NCBI RefSeq assembly: GCF_014641075.1
Contig: NZ_BMHP01000002.1
Coordinates: 310,001-374,000, forward strand
Direction of reading: 5' to 3'
DNA from: Paenibacillus nasutitermitis
GTDB lineage: Bacteria; Bacillota; Bacilli; Paenibacillales; Paenibacillaceae
DNA: 64,000 nucleotides
Position 1 is the first letter of the stretch; each line of letters opens with the position of its first letter. Under the pieces are notes generated by a model that searched no databases, had not been told where the DNA came from, and was given only the letters and a program-made list of their open reading frames with translations. The translations under genes and the position numbers were made by a program. Positions 27,454 through 36,232 of the stretch are shown here, piece by piece.

Positions 27454-27934
27454 GGATAACGTGAATGTTTGAGAGATGCTCCCTGGTGTTTTTTGCGCTT
27501 GCAGCGTTTTTCGTCCCATACGGGACACACTTCCATATGTGGCACCTGGGGTACCGGATGGCCCTGTGGGCCTGGAATAACGTGAGAGTTTGAGAGACGC
27601 TCCTTGGTGACATTTGTGCTTGCAGCGTTTTTCGTCGCTTACGGGACACACTTCCATATGTGGCACCTGGGATACCGGATGGCCCTGTGGGCCTGGAATA
27701 ACGTGAGTGTTTGAGAGATGCTCCCTGGTGACTTTTGCGCTTGCAGCGTTTTTCGTCCCTGTCGGGACACACTTCCATACGTGGCACCTGGGGTACCGGA
27801 TCGCCCTGCGGGCCTGGGGTACCGGGAGAGTTTGAGAGATGCTTGCTGGTGACATTTGCGCTTGCAGCGTTTTTCGTCCCTTACGGGACACTCTTCCTTG
27901 CGTGGTACCCGGGTACCGGATGGCCTTACGGGCC
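27454..27934. repeat. tandem array of four 121-bp repeats
   Basis: The anchor GCAGCGTTTTTCGT starts at 27501, 27622, 27743 and 27864, that is with an exact period of 121 bases. Each unit also has TTTGAGAGATGCT-like, GGGACACACTTCC, GGCACCTGGG-like and TACCGGATGGCC segments in the same order. Copies 1-3 are most alike; copy 4 diverges at its right end. 121 is not a multiple of 3, so no repeat protein is encoded, although all three minus-strand frames happen to be open across much of the array. It lies upstream of dapF and downstream of the P-type ATPase. Confidence 0.95.
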
Positions 27935-27939
27935 TTGAA

Positions 27940-27975
27940 CTAAAGAAATACCGCACCCTGGGCGGGTACGGTATA
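27940..27975 (-). terminator. terminator of the P-type ATPase gene
   Basis: Imperfect stem ATACCG..CC / GG..CGGTAT right after the ATPase stop at 27983. The minus-strand side continues TTTCTTTAG. Confidence 0.6.
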
Positions 27976-27982
27976 GTTGAAA

Positions 27983-30772
27983 TTATCTTGTGATGGTGCG
28001 GGAGCCTTTAAGCGGCCAGTTGCTATTGTTTTTCTTGTCCTTGGTTCCCAATACGCTGCCGATACCCATGAAGAAGGTCGGGATACCAGCGGCCACAAGC
28101 ACCAGACACCAATCGCGGAAGCCAAGCGGAACGGTTTTGAATATCGGCTGCAGAGCTTCGATATATAGCACACACAGCATGAGCAATACGGACGACAGTA
28201 CGGCCAGCAGCAAATATTTATTTTGAAACATATTGCGGTGGAAGATGGATCGTGAACTGCGGCAATCAAATACATGAATCAACTGAGCCATGACCAAGGT
28301 GGCAAAAGCGACAGTCTGGGCTTCAACCAGATTCGAGGCACTGCCCGGAGCTTTGCTTAAGGTGATCCAGAAGGCAGCCAATGTGCAAATACCGATCAGA
28401 ACTCCCCTGCTGATGATCTTCCAGCCCATTCTTCTGGCAAATATATTCTCTTTCGCCGAACGCGGCTTGTGCTGCATGAGATCCTTCTCCGCCTGATCCA
28501 CGCCCAGCGCCATCGCCGGAAGTCCGTCCGTCACGAGGTTCACCCACAGGATCTGGATCGGGACAAGCGGCAGAGGAAGCCCGGCCATCATCGCCAGGAA
28601 CATAGTCAGAATCTCGCCGACATTAGAGGCAAGCAGATAGCGGATGAATTTGCGAATGTTCTCGTAGATGCCTCTGCCTTCTTCGATTGCCGCCACAATC
28701 GTGGAGAAATTGTCGTCGCTGAGCACCAGGGATGCCGCTTCCTTGGATACATCCGTTCCCGTACCCATGGCGATCCCTATATCCGCCGCTTTGATCGCGG
28801 GAGCGTCGTTTACCCCGTCGCCCGTCATGGCCACAACATGGCCTTTGCGTTGCAGCGCTTTGACAATCCGCAGTTTATGCTCGGGCGACACCCGGGCATA
28901 AACATAAATGTTATCGACTAGCCGATCCACCTGCTCGTCGCTCATCGCCGCAAGCTGCTGGCCGCTGACAGACAATCCGCCGCGCGGCATTATGCCGAGC
29001 TGTCCGGCAATCGCTTCCGCCGTAAGCTGGTGGTCGCCCGTGATCATAACGGTTTTGATACCGGCCCGTCTGCAAGTGGCAATGGCTTCGCGAACCTCCC
29101 GGCGCGGCGGGTCAATCATACCGCTCAGCCCGACAAAGACCAGCTGGCATTCCACATCGCCTTCCACCTCTGTGGCATCATGCGGCCGCAGATCCCGGTA
29201 AGCAAAACCCAGTACACGTAAAGCGGACTGCGCCATCGCTTCCCCGGCGTCGGTTACTTTCTGCTTAAGCGTGGACGTGAACGGCACCACTTTGCCATCC
29301 CACAGCACGTATGCGCATCGCTCCATCAGCATATCCGGCGCGCCTTTCGTACAGATCAGCCGTCCTCCCTGATGGGACACCAACACGGACATGCGCTTGC
29401 GTTCGGAGTCGAATGGATATTCCTTCACCCGGTTGTAAAGGCCATCCATCGATTTCGCAGTGACTCCAAGTTTCGCCGCCAGTACGGTTAAGGCACCTTC
29501 CGTAGGATCGCCTTTAAGCACCCATTCCTCACTCTCGACTATTTCTTTGCTTTTCTTGCGCTTCGCTTCACTTTCCACCTCGACCTGTACTAGGGAGGCA
29601 TTATTGCAAAGGGCCGCGACCTGAAGCAGACGGCGCAGCGGCAAATCATGTTTCGTATCGAGCGCATTTCCATTCTCGGTAACAGAACCAACCGGATCGT
29701 AGCCTTCGCCGGTGACCTGCATTTGGCGTCCGCCGATCCAAAGGTTGGTCACGGTCATTTTGTTCTGCGTCAAGGTTCCCGTCTTGTCCGAGCAAATAAC
29801 AGAAGCGCAGCCCAAAGTTTCGACAGACGGCAGCTTGCGGACAATGGCCCGTCTTTTGATCATACGCTGCACGCCAAGCGCAAGTGCAATCGTGACGATG
29901 GCCGGGAGACCTTCCGGTATGGCGGCAACCGCCAGGCTAACGCCGGCAAGAAACATCTCATAGGCAGGCTGTCCATGCAAAATACCTGCCAGCACAACAA
30001 GAATGGTTAACCCCAGCGCCACGATGATCAAAATCTTGCCCAGCTGCTCCAGCCGGTGCTGCAACGGGGTTTCCATGGAATCCGTCTGCTGGATCAGATC
30101 GGCGATTTTGCCCATTTCCGTGTCCATCCCCGTGCGGATAACAAGCCCTTTGGCTGTGCCTCGCGTAACCATTGTGCCCATGAAGCCGATATTCCGCTGG
30201 TCCCCCAGCGGCAGCTCCGCTTCGGCAATCGGCTGATTATGTTTTCCAACTGGAACGGATTCGCCAGTTAATGCCGATTCTTCGGCGTAGCAGCTGTTGG
30301 TTTCGATAAAACGGACATCCGCCGGAATCCGGTCCCCGCTTTCCACCAGGACGATATCGCCCGGAACCACCTCGCTTGCGGGCAGAACGACAATGGTTGA
30401 TCCCCGCATGACCTTCGCTGCCGGAGCCGATAATGCTTTAAGCGCGCGCAGCGACTTCTCCGCCCTGTATTCCTGAACGAATCCAAGCACTGCGTTAATA
30501 ATAATAATCGCCACAATCGTGATCGCATCCAAATATTCGCCAAGCAAGCCCGATATGAGCGTCGCTCCAATCAGCACAAGAACCATAAAATCTTTAAATT
30601 GCCCAAAAAACAGTTTCCATGGTGATACCTTCTTCCCTTCTGACAGCTCATTGCGTCCAAGACGGCCAAGGCGGTCTGCCGCCTCTTCCGGTGTCAGACC
30701 GGTATCCAAGGATCCTTGAAACGATTGCGCCAGTTCTTCTGTCCCCATCTGATGCCAATTCCCTTGTTCCAT
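27983..30772 (-). CDS. P2A-type Ca2+-transporting ATPase (YloB-like)
   Basis: A 929-residue membrane pump. It has the cation ATPase N-domain (about 5-70), a first pair of spans, the actuator loop with LTGESVPV (about 170), the PEGLP in span 4 (ion site, about 285), the phosphorylated Asp in DKTGTLTQ (about 332), KGAPD, TGDHQLTA, and TGDGVNDAPA (about 640). Span 5-6 has NVGEI and LWVNLVTDGLPA, as in SERCA-like pumps, which argues for Ca2+. B. subtilis yloB stands next to yloA, as here. The gene is divergent from rqcH over 156 bp. Confidence 0.93.
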   Translation of the reverse strand: MEQGNWHQMGTEELAQSFQGSLDTGLTPEEAADRLGRLGRNELSEGKKVSPWKLFFGQFKDFMVLVLIGATLISGLLGEYLDAITIVAIIIINAVLGFVQEYRAEKSLRALKALSAPAAKVMRGSTIVVLPASEVVPGDIVLVESGDRIPADVRFIETNSCYAEESALTGESVPVGKHNQPIAEAELPLGDQRNIGFMGTMVTRGTAKGLVIRTGMDTEMGKIADLIQQTDSMETPLQHRLEQLGKILIIVALGLTILVVLAGILHGQPAYEMFLAGVSLAVAAIPEGLPAIVTIALALGVQRMIKRRAIVRKLPSVETLGCASVICSDKTGTLTQNKMTVTNLWIGGRQMQVTGEGYDPVGSVTENGNALDTKHDLPLRRLLQVAALCNNASLVQVEVESEAKRKKSKEIVESEEWVLKGDPTEGALTVLAAKLGVTAKSMDGLYNRVKEYPFDSERKRMSVLVSHQGGRLICTKGAPDMLMERCAYVLWDGKVVPFTSTLKQKVTDAGEAMAQSALRVLGFAYRDLRPHDATEVEGDVECQLVFVGLSGMIDPPRREVREAIATCRRAGIKTVMITGDHQLTAEAIAGQLGIMPRGGLSVSGQQLAAMSDEQVDRLVDNIYVYARVSPEHKLRIVKALQRKGHVVAMTGDGVNDAPAIKAADIGIAMGTGTDVSKEAASLVLSDDNFSTIVAAIEEGRGIYENIRKFIRYLLASNVGEILTMFLAMMAGLPLPLVPIQILWVNLVTDGLPAMALGVDQAEKDLMQHKPRSAKENIFARRMGWKIISRGVLIGICTLAAFWITLSKAPGSASNLVEAQTVAFATLVMAQLIHVFDCRSSRSIFHRNMFQNKYLLLAVLSSVLLMLCVLYIEALQPIFKTVPLGFRDWCLVLVAAGIPTFFMGIGSVLGTKDKKNNSNWPLKGSRTITR

Positions 30773-30928
30773 GCCCTGTCTCCCTCCCGTTACTTGCCGC
30801 CCGGCGGACAGCCTTTACGTCTAAATGTATTCGGACAACCTGCAAAATATCCCACCAAAGGACTTAAGTTTTTCTGTCATCTATGGCATGATAGGAAGAT
30901 GAACCAAACAAAGGAGATTTGAATACGC

Positions 30929-32737
30929 ATGGCTTTAGACGGCATTGTAACGCGCGCGATCGTACACGACTTGCAATCTTGCATCGGATCGCGAATTCAT
31001 AAAATACATCAGCCCACCGATCATGATCTGGTCTTTCAAATTAAAGGACGGGGAATGAACAGCAAGCTGCTGCTTTCCGCCAATCCCACCTACCCGCGTG
31101 TCCAGTGGACGGAGCAATCGTTCCTGAATCCTATTCAAGCCCCCATGTTCTGCATGCTGCTTCGAAAGCATTGTGAAAGCGGATTGATCGAGGATATCCG
31201 CCAAGTTGACAATGAACGGATCATTCATATGGATATCCGCCAGAGGGATGAATTGGGCGATATTTCACTTAAAACAATCGTTATCGAAATCATGGGCAGG
31301 CACAGCAACATTATTCTCATGGATGCCGCTACCCGCATCATTCATGACGGAATTCACCATGTAACTCCCGCGATCAGCAGTTTCCGAATCGTCATGCCGG
31401 GGGCTGTCTATGCGGCTCCGCCGGAACAGGGCAAGCAGGATCCCCTTACGGTAATGAGCGAAAGCGATTTTTCTGCTGTGATTGAAGCTATGGCTGTTCA
31501 GGCACAACTGCCTGCAGACGATGACATGACGGGCAAAAAACCGGCCGCCGCCCCTTCAACTATGCCGCTGGACAAGTGGCTGGTGGCTGCCTTTAGCGGA
31601 ATCAGCCCCCTGCTGGCCAAAGAGATTGTTCACCGCAGCGGAATAGACGCTAAGTTAAGCGATGAGCCTAGCGTATTGTGGCCTGCGTTTGACAGGATGA
31701 TGAATACGTTCAGGGATCATCAATATGAACCCCAAATCGTAACGAGTGAGGAAACGGGGAAATCCGCTTTCTCCGTAACGGCGTTGACCCATTTAAGCGG
31801 CAATGCGCAAAGCTATGGTACGGTCAGCCTATGCCTGGAAGCTTTTTACGGGGACAAAGCCGTCCGGGATACCGTCAAGCAGCGCGTATCGGATCTCATC
31901 CGTTTCCTGCAAAATGAATACAACAAAAACGAAAAGAAAATCGAGAAACTCCAGGAGACGCTAAACGAAGCGCAGGAAGCCGATAAATTCCGGATTCAGG
32001 GCGAGCTTATCACAACCTATATGCATCAAATCCAGCGGGGCGATGAATATATAGAGGCCGTCGATTATTACGATGAAGACCAGAGGACCGTGCGTATACC
32101 GCTAGACAAACAGTTGACGCCTTCGCAGAATGCCCAGCGTTATTTCAAGAAATACACCAAACATAAGAACAGCCTTACGGTAGTCGGGGAGCAGATGAAA
32201 CAGGCGGGAGAAGAAATGCGTTACGTCGCTTCCTTGCTGCAGCAGCTCGAAAGCGCCACTTTATCGGATATTGAGGAAATCCGTGAAGAATTGGTGGAGC
32301 AGGGGTATTTGCGGGACCGCAGCAAACGCGGAGCGAAGAAACGCAAGCCTGCGCGTCCTGCTCTGCTTTGTTACACGTCATCGGAAGGCATTCCAATTTA
32401 TGTTGGAAAAAATAATACACAGAACGAATTCTTGACCAATAAGACGGCTGCGGCTAACGAAACCTGGCTGCATACCAAAGACATCCCCGGCTCCCATGTG
32501 GTTATCCGCGCTTCCGAATTTAATGAGCGGACCCTTGAGGAAGCGGCTATGCTTGCCGCCCATTACAGCCAGGCCCGTTCATCAAGCCAGATTCCCGTGG
32601 ATTATACGCTGATCCGGCATGTCAAGAAGCCGAGTGGGGCAAAACCGGGATTTGTGATCTACGATCACCAAAAAACGTTGTTCATCACACCCGATGAACA
32701 ACGTTTGAAGGCCTTGCCTTCACAGATCAAGGTCTGA
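30929..32737 (+). CDS. rqcH: ribosome quality control factor RqcH (NFACT family, YloA)
   Basis: RqcH binds stalled 50S subunits with peptidyl-tRNA and adds C-terminal Ala tails. The NFACT-N domain (about 1-180, starting MALDGIVTRAIVHDL) is followed by HhH elements, a long coiled coil (about 330-450, rich in Glu/Lys) and the NFACT-R domain (about 480-590) with NTQNEFLTNKTA, ETWLHTKDIPGSHV and DYTLIRHVKKPSGAKPG. Length 602. AAGGAG lies 12-17 bases before the ATG. A terminator follows at 32750-32790. Confidence 0.95.
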   Translation: MALDGIVTRAIVHDLQSCIGSRIHKIHQPTDHDLVFQIKGRGMNSKLLLSANPTYPRVQWTEQSFLNPIQAPMFCMLLRKHCESGLIEDIRQVDNERIIHMDIRQRDELGDISLKTIVIEIMGRHSNIILMDAATRIIHDGIHHVTPAISSFRIVMPGAVYAAPPEQGKQDPLTVMSESDFSAVIEAMAVQAQLPADDDMTGKKPAAAPSTMPLDKWLVAAFSGISPLLAKEIVHRSGIDAKLSDEPSVLWPAFDRMMNTFRDHQYEPQIVTSEETGKSAFSVTALTHLSGNAQSYGTVSLCLEAFYGDKAVRDTVKQRVSDLIRFLQNEYNKNEKKIEKLQETLNEAQEADKFRIQGELITTYMHQIQRGDEYIEAVDYYDEDQRTVRIPLDKQLTPSQNAQRYFKKYTKHKNSLTVVGEQMKQAGEEMRYVASLLQQLESATLSDIEEIREELVEQGYLRDRSKRGAKKRKPARPALLCYTSSEGIPIYVGKNNTQNEFLTNKTAAANETWLHTKDIPGSHVVIRASEFNERTLEEAAMLAAHYSQARSSSQIPVDYTLIRHVKKPSGAKPGFVIYDHQKTLFITPDEQRLKALPSQIKV

Positions 32738-32749
32738 ATCTCTCCAGCA

Positions 32750-32790
32750 CGGGCCGCGGCTCCCTCGATGGGACTGCGGCTCGTTTTTTT
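32750..32790 (+). terminator. terminator of rqcH
   Basis: GGGCCGCGGCTCCC pairs with GGGACTGCGGCTC (one bulge), with a loop TCGAT and then GTTTTTTT, 13-53 bases after the rqcH stop. Confidence 0.85.
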
Positions 32791-32805
32791 GTCGATCAGC
32801 CAAGC

Positions 32806-33660
32806 TTAGCGATTTCTTCTTCTGGCCGGGTCCAGCTGCTCCAGGACATTCATATGCACCGTTCGGTTTCCGATCGGCCCGTGGAAAAACTCCCCTTCAC
32901 GCTGGCCGTGGAAGTCGGAGCCGCCCGTTACAATTAGACGGTATTTCTCTGCTAATCGGTTATATCGCATCTCTTCCTCCGAGCCATGATCGGAATGATA
33001 AACCTCAATCCCCTGAGCTCCGTAACGGATGATTTCCTCAACCAGCGCATCGTCCCCATACAGGCCCGGATGGGCAATAACACTTGTGCCGCCTGCCTCG
33101 CGGATCCAATCGACAGCCTCGAAGGGATGCAGCCGCGGCGGATTGGCATATGCCGCTCCGTCCGATCCCAGATAAAGATCGAATGCCTCCTGCATGGAAT
33201 GTACCACTCCTTTGGCCACCAATACTGAAGCCATATGGGGTCTTCCGATGGAGCCGCCTTCCTTGCCTTGTTTCCTTGCTTCTTCCACGACCTCGTCCAG
33301 ATTAATGGAAATGCCCAGGCCCTGGAGCTTTTCTATGATCATCAGATTGCGGCGGTCCCGCGTTTGAAGCAGGCTGCCCAGCTTGATTTGCCAGGCTTCG
33401 CTCTGCCAATCCGTATAATAACCCAAAATATGAATATCGCTGCCGTTAGCGGCTGTACTGATTTCAACGCCGGGAATGACAATCACACCCAGCTCTTCGC
33501 CTGCTTCGACAGCTTCCCTGATACCATCCACCGTATCGTGATCCGTGATGGCAATCCCGGCGAGTCCGGCTTCTTTGGCCATACGCACATTGTCCCGAGG
33601 CTGCTGCAGCCCGTCGGACGCGGTCGTGTGGCTGTGGAGATCTACCTGGCCTATAACCAT
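32806..33660 (-). CDS. PHP-domain metal-dependent phosphoesterase (TrpH/RNase AM-like)
   Basis: A 284-residue PHP domain with the metal-binding series DLHSHTTASDG (about 7-17), ITDHDTVDG, PGVEIS, HILGYY, VIAHPGLY and GGSDFHG. Family members with this architecture include E. coli YciV/TrpH (5'-3' nuclease on nucleotides and short RNA), so a phosphodiesterase acting on nucleotides or short RNAs is likely but not shown. ATG at 33660 with AAAGGAT 9-15 bases upstream. It overlaps the stop of the upstream LysR gene by 10 bases. Confidence 0.88.
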   Translation of the reverse strand: MVIGQVDLHSHTTASDGLQQPRDNVRMAKEAGLAGIAITDHDTVDGIREAVEAGEELGVIVIPGVEISTAANGSDIHILGYYTDWQSEAWQIKLGSLLQTRDRRNLMIIEKLQGLGISINLDEVVEEARKQGKEGGSIGRPHMASVLVAKGVVHSMQEAFDLYLGSDGAAYANPPRLHPFEAVDWIREAGGTSVIAHPGLYGDDALVEEIIRYGAQGIEVYHSDHGSEEEMRYNRLAEKYRLIVTGGSDFHGQREGEFFHGPIGNRTVHMNVLEQLDPARRRNR

Positions 33661-34562
33661 TGCTGGAGATCCTTTTCACGCAAAAAAGTAAGAAAGGTTA
33701 CCGCGGAAATCGGCAGCAGCGCGGATTTGAGATAAATGGAATAGAATTGGCGTTTGAAATTGACTCCGTTAATCGGAATCGTATGAATGAGGCCAAGCGC
33801 CACCTCATGTTTGACCGACGAGCCGGATACAAACGAAATACCCAGTCCTGCTTCGACGGCCGATTTAACGGCTCCCGTGCTTCCCAGTTCCATCACGATC
33901 TTCAGATTGGCAGGATCGAAACCTTTGTTCTTCAACTGCTCCTCCATCACAAGCCGTGTTCCTGAGCCCTGCTCGCGCAGCACGAACGGATATTCCAGCA
34001 CCTCAGCCAAATCCAGCTGTCTGCTGGAAGCCAGCGGGTGTGTTTTGCCGACTATAAGCCACAGCTCGTCGCTCATCACAGCTTCCATATGCATGTCCGG
34101 ATGATTAACTGGTGCCTCAATCAATCCGAAATTAAGCTGATGATTTAAGATTTCCTCCATGATTTGAGCGGTGTTCATCACTTTCATGCTAATGGCGATA
34201 TGCGGGAATTCCTGGCCGAACGGCCCAAGTAGCCGGGGCAAAATATATTCGCCGATGGTCAGGCTTGCACCCAGCTGCAATCTTCCCTTCAACTGCTTGG
34301 TGAACTTGGACATAGACGTATCAGTATCCCGAATTAAATCGATACTGCGCTGGGCAAAAGGCATTAGAGCTCTTCCCGCTTCCGTTAATTCGATTCTTTT
34401 GGTGGAGCGCTGAAGCAATTTGGTGCCAAAATAATCTTCCAGTGACTGGACCTGCATCGTAACAGCTGGCTGCGTCATATGAAGCGCTTGAGCCGCAGCC
34501 GAGAAGCTCCCTCTCTCCGCCACTGTAAAAAAAATATGGAGCTGGTGAAAATTGAGCGCCAT
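33651..34562 (-). CDS. LysR-family transcriptional regulator (CysL/YwfK-like)
   Basis: A 303-residue LTTR. The winged HTH (about 1-62) shows LHIFFTVAERGSFSAAAQAL and MTQPAVTMQVQSLE. The effector-binding domain begins near 90 with GASLTIGEYILP, a segment typical of CysL/CysB-like members. The inducer is not known. It overlaps the PHP gene by 10 bases, so the two are co-transcribed, and the usual divergently transcribed target is missing: the next gene upstream is on the same strand. ATG at 34562, RBS GAGAGGATG. Confidence 0.9.
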   Translation of the reverse strand: MALNFHQLHIFFTVAERGSFSAAAQALHMTQPAVTMQVQSLEDYFGTKLLQRSTKRIELTEAGRALMPFAQRSIDLIRDTDTSMSKFTKQLKGRLQLGASLTIGEYILPRLLGPFGQEFPHIAISMKVMNTAQIMEEILNHQLNFGLIEAPVNHPDMHMEAVMSDELWLIVGKTHPLASSRQLDLAEVLEYPFVLREQGSGTRLVMEEQLKNKGFDPANLKIVMELGSTGAVKSAVEAGLGISFVSGSSVKHEVALGLIHTIPINGVNFKRQFYSIYLKSALLPISAVTFLTFLREKDLQQWL

Positions 34563-34653
34563 TGATATTCATCCATCCTCTCGTTACCCTCATTATACAA
34601 CAAAGTGTGCTAAGAGTATCCACTGCCGAAACCGGAAAATATGGCGATTTCAC

Positions 34654-34687
34654 AGAAAAAAGCACACGCTATGGAAGCGCATGCTTA
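34654..34687 (-). terminator. terminator behind the unknown gene at 34712
   Basis: Stem AAGCATGCGCT / AGCGTGTGCTT (with G-U pairs) plus TTTTTTC on the minus strand, 25-58 bases after the stop. It separates the unknown gene from the LysR-PHP operon. Confidence 0.75.
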
Positions 34688-34711
34688 TTAATTAAACAGA
34701 ATCAGCCAATA

Positions 34712-35149
34712 TTATTTCCGTTTTCTACTATTCTTTATTAAAGTCATTCTCCGTGAATGCCTTAACCAGGAATAATAGGATTTGAGATCACGTAGTTCAA
34801 TGGTCTCGGACATACGGCCAAGGAAAGTCACAACGATCATCTTGTGCAGGGGATTGCCAGCCAGATCGGTTTCTTTATCCAGTGTAGCGAACTCCGCGAC
34901 AAATACGAGATCGTCATCAATCAAATAAACATCCTGCTCGTTGCGGTAATAAGGCTCGATACGTCCCTGCTTCAGACACTGCCACATGAAGTCGGCAATA
35001 TCCTCAAATCCGGTTTTTTCACTTTCGACGCGATCCGCCCAGCGAATTTTGGCATGGTTCGTGATGACGATATCCGCAACTTTCTTGTCCCCTAATACGA
35101 CATGAAATGATTCATAAGTGCTCCATCTTTCCGTCGTCTTGTCTTTCAT
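34712..35149 (-). CDS. conserved-looking hypothetical protein, function unknown
   Basis: A 145-residue, charged, soluble protein, starting MKDKTTERWSTYESF and ending in the very basic SRRMTLIKNSRKRK. It has no signal peptide and no membrane segment. An internal HAKIRWADRVES and VVTFLGRMSETIELRD suggest an alpha-beta fold, but I do not recognise the family. ATG at 35149 with GGGGAGGGG 12-20 bases upstream; the GTG at 35161 would place this RBS at zero spacing. It sits alone with its own terminator between the LysR operon and ylbG. Confidence 0.75.
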   Translation of the reverse strand: MKDKTTERWSTYESFHVVLGDKKVADIVITNHAKIRWADRVESEKTGFEDIADFMWQCLKQGRIEPYYRNEQDVYLIDDDLVFVAEFATLDKETDLAGNPLHKMIVVTFLGRMSETIELRDLKSYYSWLRHSRRMTLIKNSRKRK

Positions 35150-35282
35150 CGCACGATCCACCCCTCCCCAGGAAGTAGGCCTTATTAACTATGTTTATAA
35201 GTATATCCATTGTAGCATGCCTGTACCAGAATACAAAATAAAAAAAACGATGAAATAATACATAAATTGGAAATGGCCAGTA

Positions 35283-35321
35283 AAAAAATAGCTTCCGCCC
35301 GTTGACCGGAATCGGAAGCTT
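35283..35321 (-). terminator. terminator of the ylbF-ylbG unit
   Basis: Stem AGCTTCCG / CGGAAGCT followed on the minus strand by ATTTTTTTA, directly after the ylbG stop at 35328. Confidence 0.85.
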
Positions 35322-35327
35322 GTGGAT

Positions 35328-35591
35328 TCACAAACTATAGAACCGTGTTTTGTCAGGGACATTACGCTCGTATTCCGTCTTGATTTCATTCCGGTAAGAG
35401 CGTTCAATCTTCTTGACGAATGGAAGACGTTGAATGTTGCGGACAACTTCATCCGCCCGGTCACTGTTCATATACATGACCACGTAATGCATCTTCCTGG
35501 AAATATAATGAATGCTGCCGTATTTCTCCAGAGAACGGGCCGACTTCACATCGTTGACCCATATGATATATCCGGTTCGTTCAGAAAACAT
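35328..35591 (-). CDS. ylbG: YlbG family protein (DUF2129)
   Basis: An 87-residue protein of unknown biochemistry starting MFSERTGYIIWVNDVKSAR, with RKMHYVVMYMN and LPFVKKIERSYR, the YlbG pattern. The ATG at 35591 has GGAGGA rather far upstream (13-14 bases); an in-frame TTG three codons earlier is an alternative. It directly follows ylbF, the standard ylbF-ylbG order. Confidence 0.88.
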   Translation of the reverse strand: MFSERTGYIIWVNDVKSARSLEKYGSIHYISRKMHYVVMYMNSDRADEVVRNIQRLPFVKKIERSYRNEIKTEYERNVPDKTRFYSL

Positions 35592-35614
35592 AGCTCGCAA
35601 TCGTCCTCCCTTCC

Positions 35615-36127
35615 TTATCCGCAGCCGCCGCCGGTGCTGCACCCGCAGGAACCGCCGCCGCCGCATCCGCCGCCGGATGATTCGTTGCCCGGCACTTTGA
35701 TCGTTTCGGATACGGAGCCGGCAATCTGCTTGGCAATATCATGCAGAAGTTCATCTACCGCAAGCTCGGCTGTTTTGTAGCGGCTGACGCATTCGATAGC
35801 CGCAAGCTCCTTCTCGATGGCTTTCACTTTATCTTTGGCTGAATGAAAATCCGGATGGAATCGTCCAAAACGTTGACATTCCTCGAACAATTCCTTGGCT
35901 TTCTCGAATTTCCTGACCAGTTCCTTGACTTCCTGGCTCTGATCGACAGCCTTTTTCCAGTATGCATATTCGGCAACTTCAGCCGATTGGTTAATCATGT
36001 CGCCTATTTCATAAGCGTTCAGCAGCATGGCCGCCATATCTAACGAGAGCGATGGATCGGGACCAAAATCATGCATCTCACCGTTTCCCGCGAATCCGGC
36101 AGGCTCAGTCATTGATATCGCTTGCAC
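35615..36127 (-). CDS. ylbF: YlbF family protein, Y-complex subunit with a Gly/Cys-rich tail
   Basis: In B. subtilis YlbF, YmcA and YaaT form the Y-complex, which steers RNase Y-dependent mRNA processing and carries [4Fe-4S] clusters. The helical core (about 30-135) has QSAEVAEYAYWKKAVD and LVRKFEKAKELFEECQRFG. The C-terminus ends in a tail of Gly with five Cys (GGGCGGGGSCGCSTGGGCG). Start not certain: GTG at 36127 has AAGGGG at good spacing, but GTG 36136 or ATG 36112 are possible. It precedes ylbG by 23 bases. Confidence 0.88.
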   Translation of the reverse strand: MQAISMTEPAGFAGNGEMHDFGPDPSLSLDMAAMLLNAYEIGDMINQSAEVAEYAYWKKAVDQSQEVKELVRKFEKAKELFEECQRFGRFHPDFHSAKDKVKAIEKELAAIECVSRYKTAELAVDELLHDIAKQIAGSVSETIKVPGNESSGGGCGGGGSCGCSTGGGCG

Positions 36128-36232
36128 TGTCCCCACCCCTTAGTATGAAGGTTAGGCTTTCGCCTATTTGTAATCATACCATAACACGTTCTAAGAAGAA
36201 AACGGCTTTTGCCTCGCCTCGCCGCAGCTGAC

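Noticed and set aside
27454..27934. CRISPR array
   Set aside because: The repeats are 121 bp, adjacent to each other without spacers, and there are no cas genes.
27389..27956. Three overlapping minus-strand ORFs of 105-164 codons across the repeat array
   Set aside because: They run in three frames over the same 121-bp repeats, have no ribosome binding site and arise from repeat period 1 mod 3; no protein is supported.
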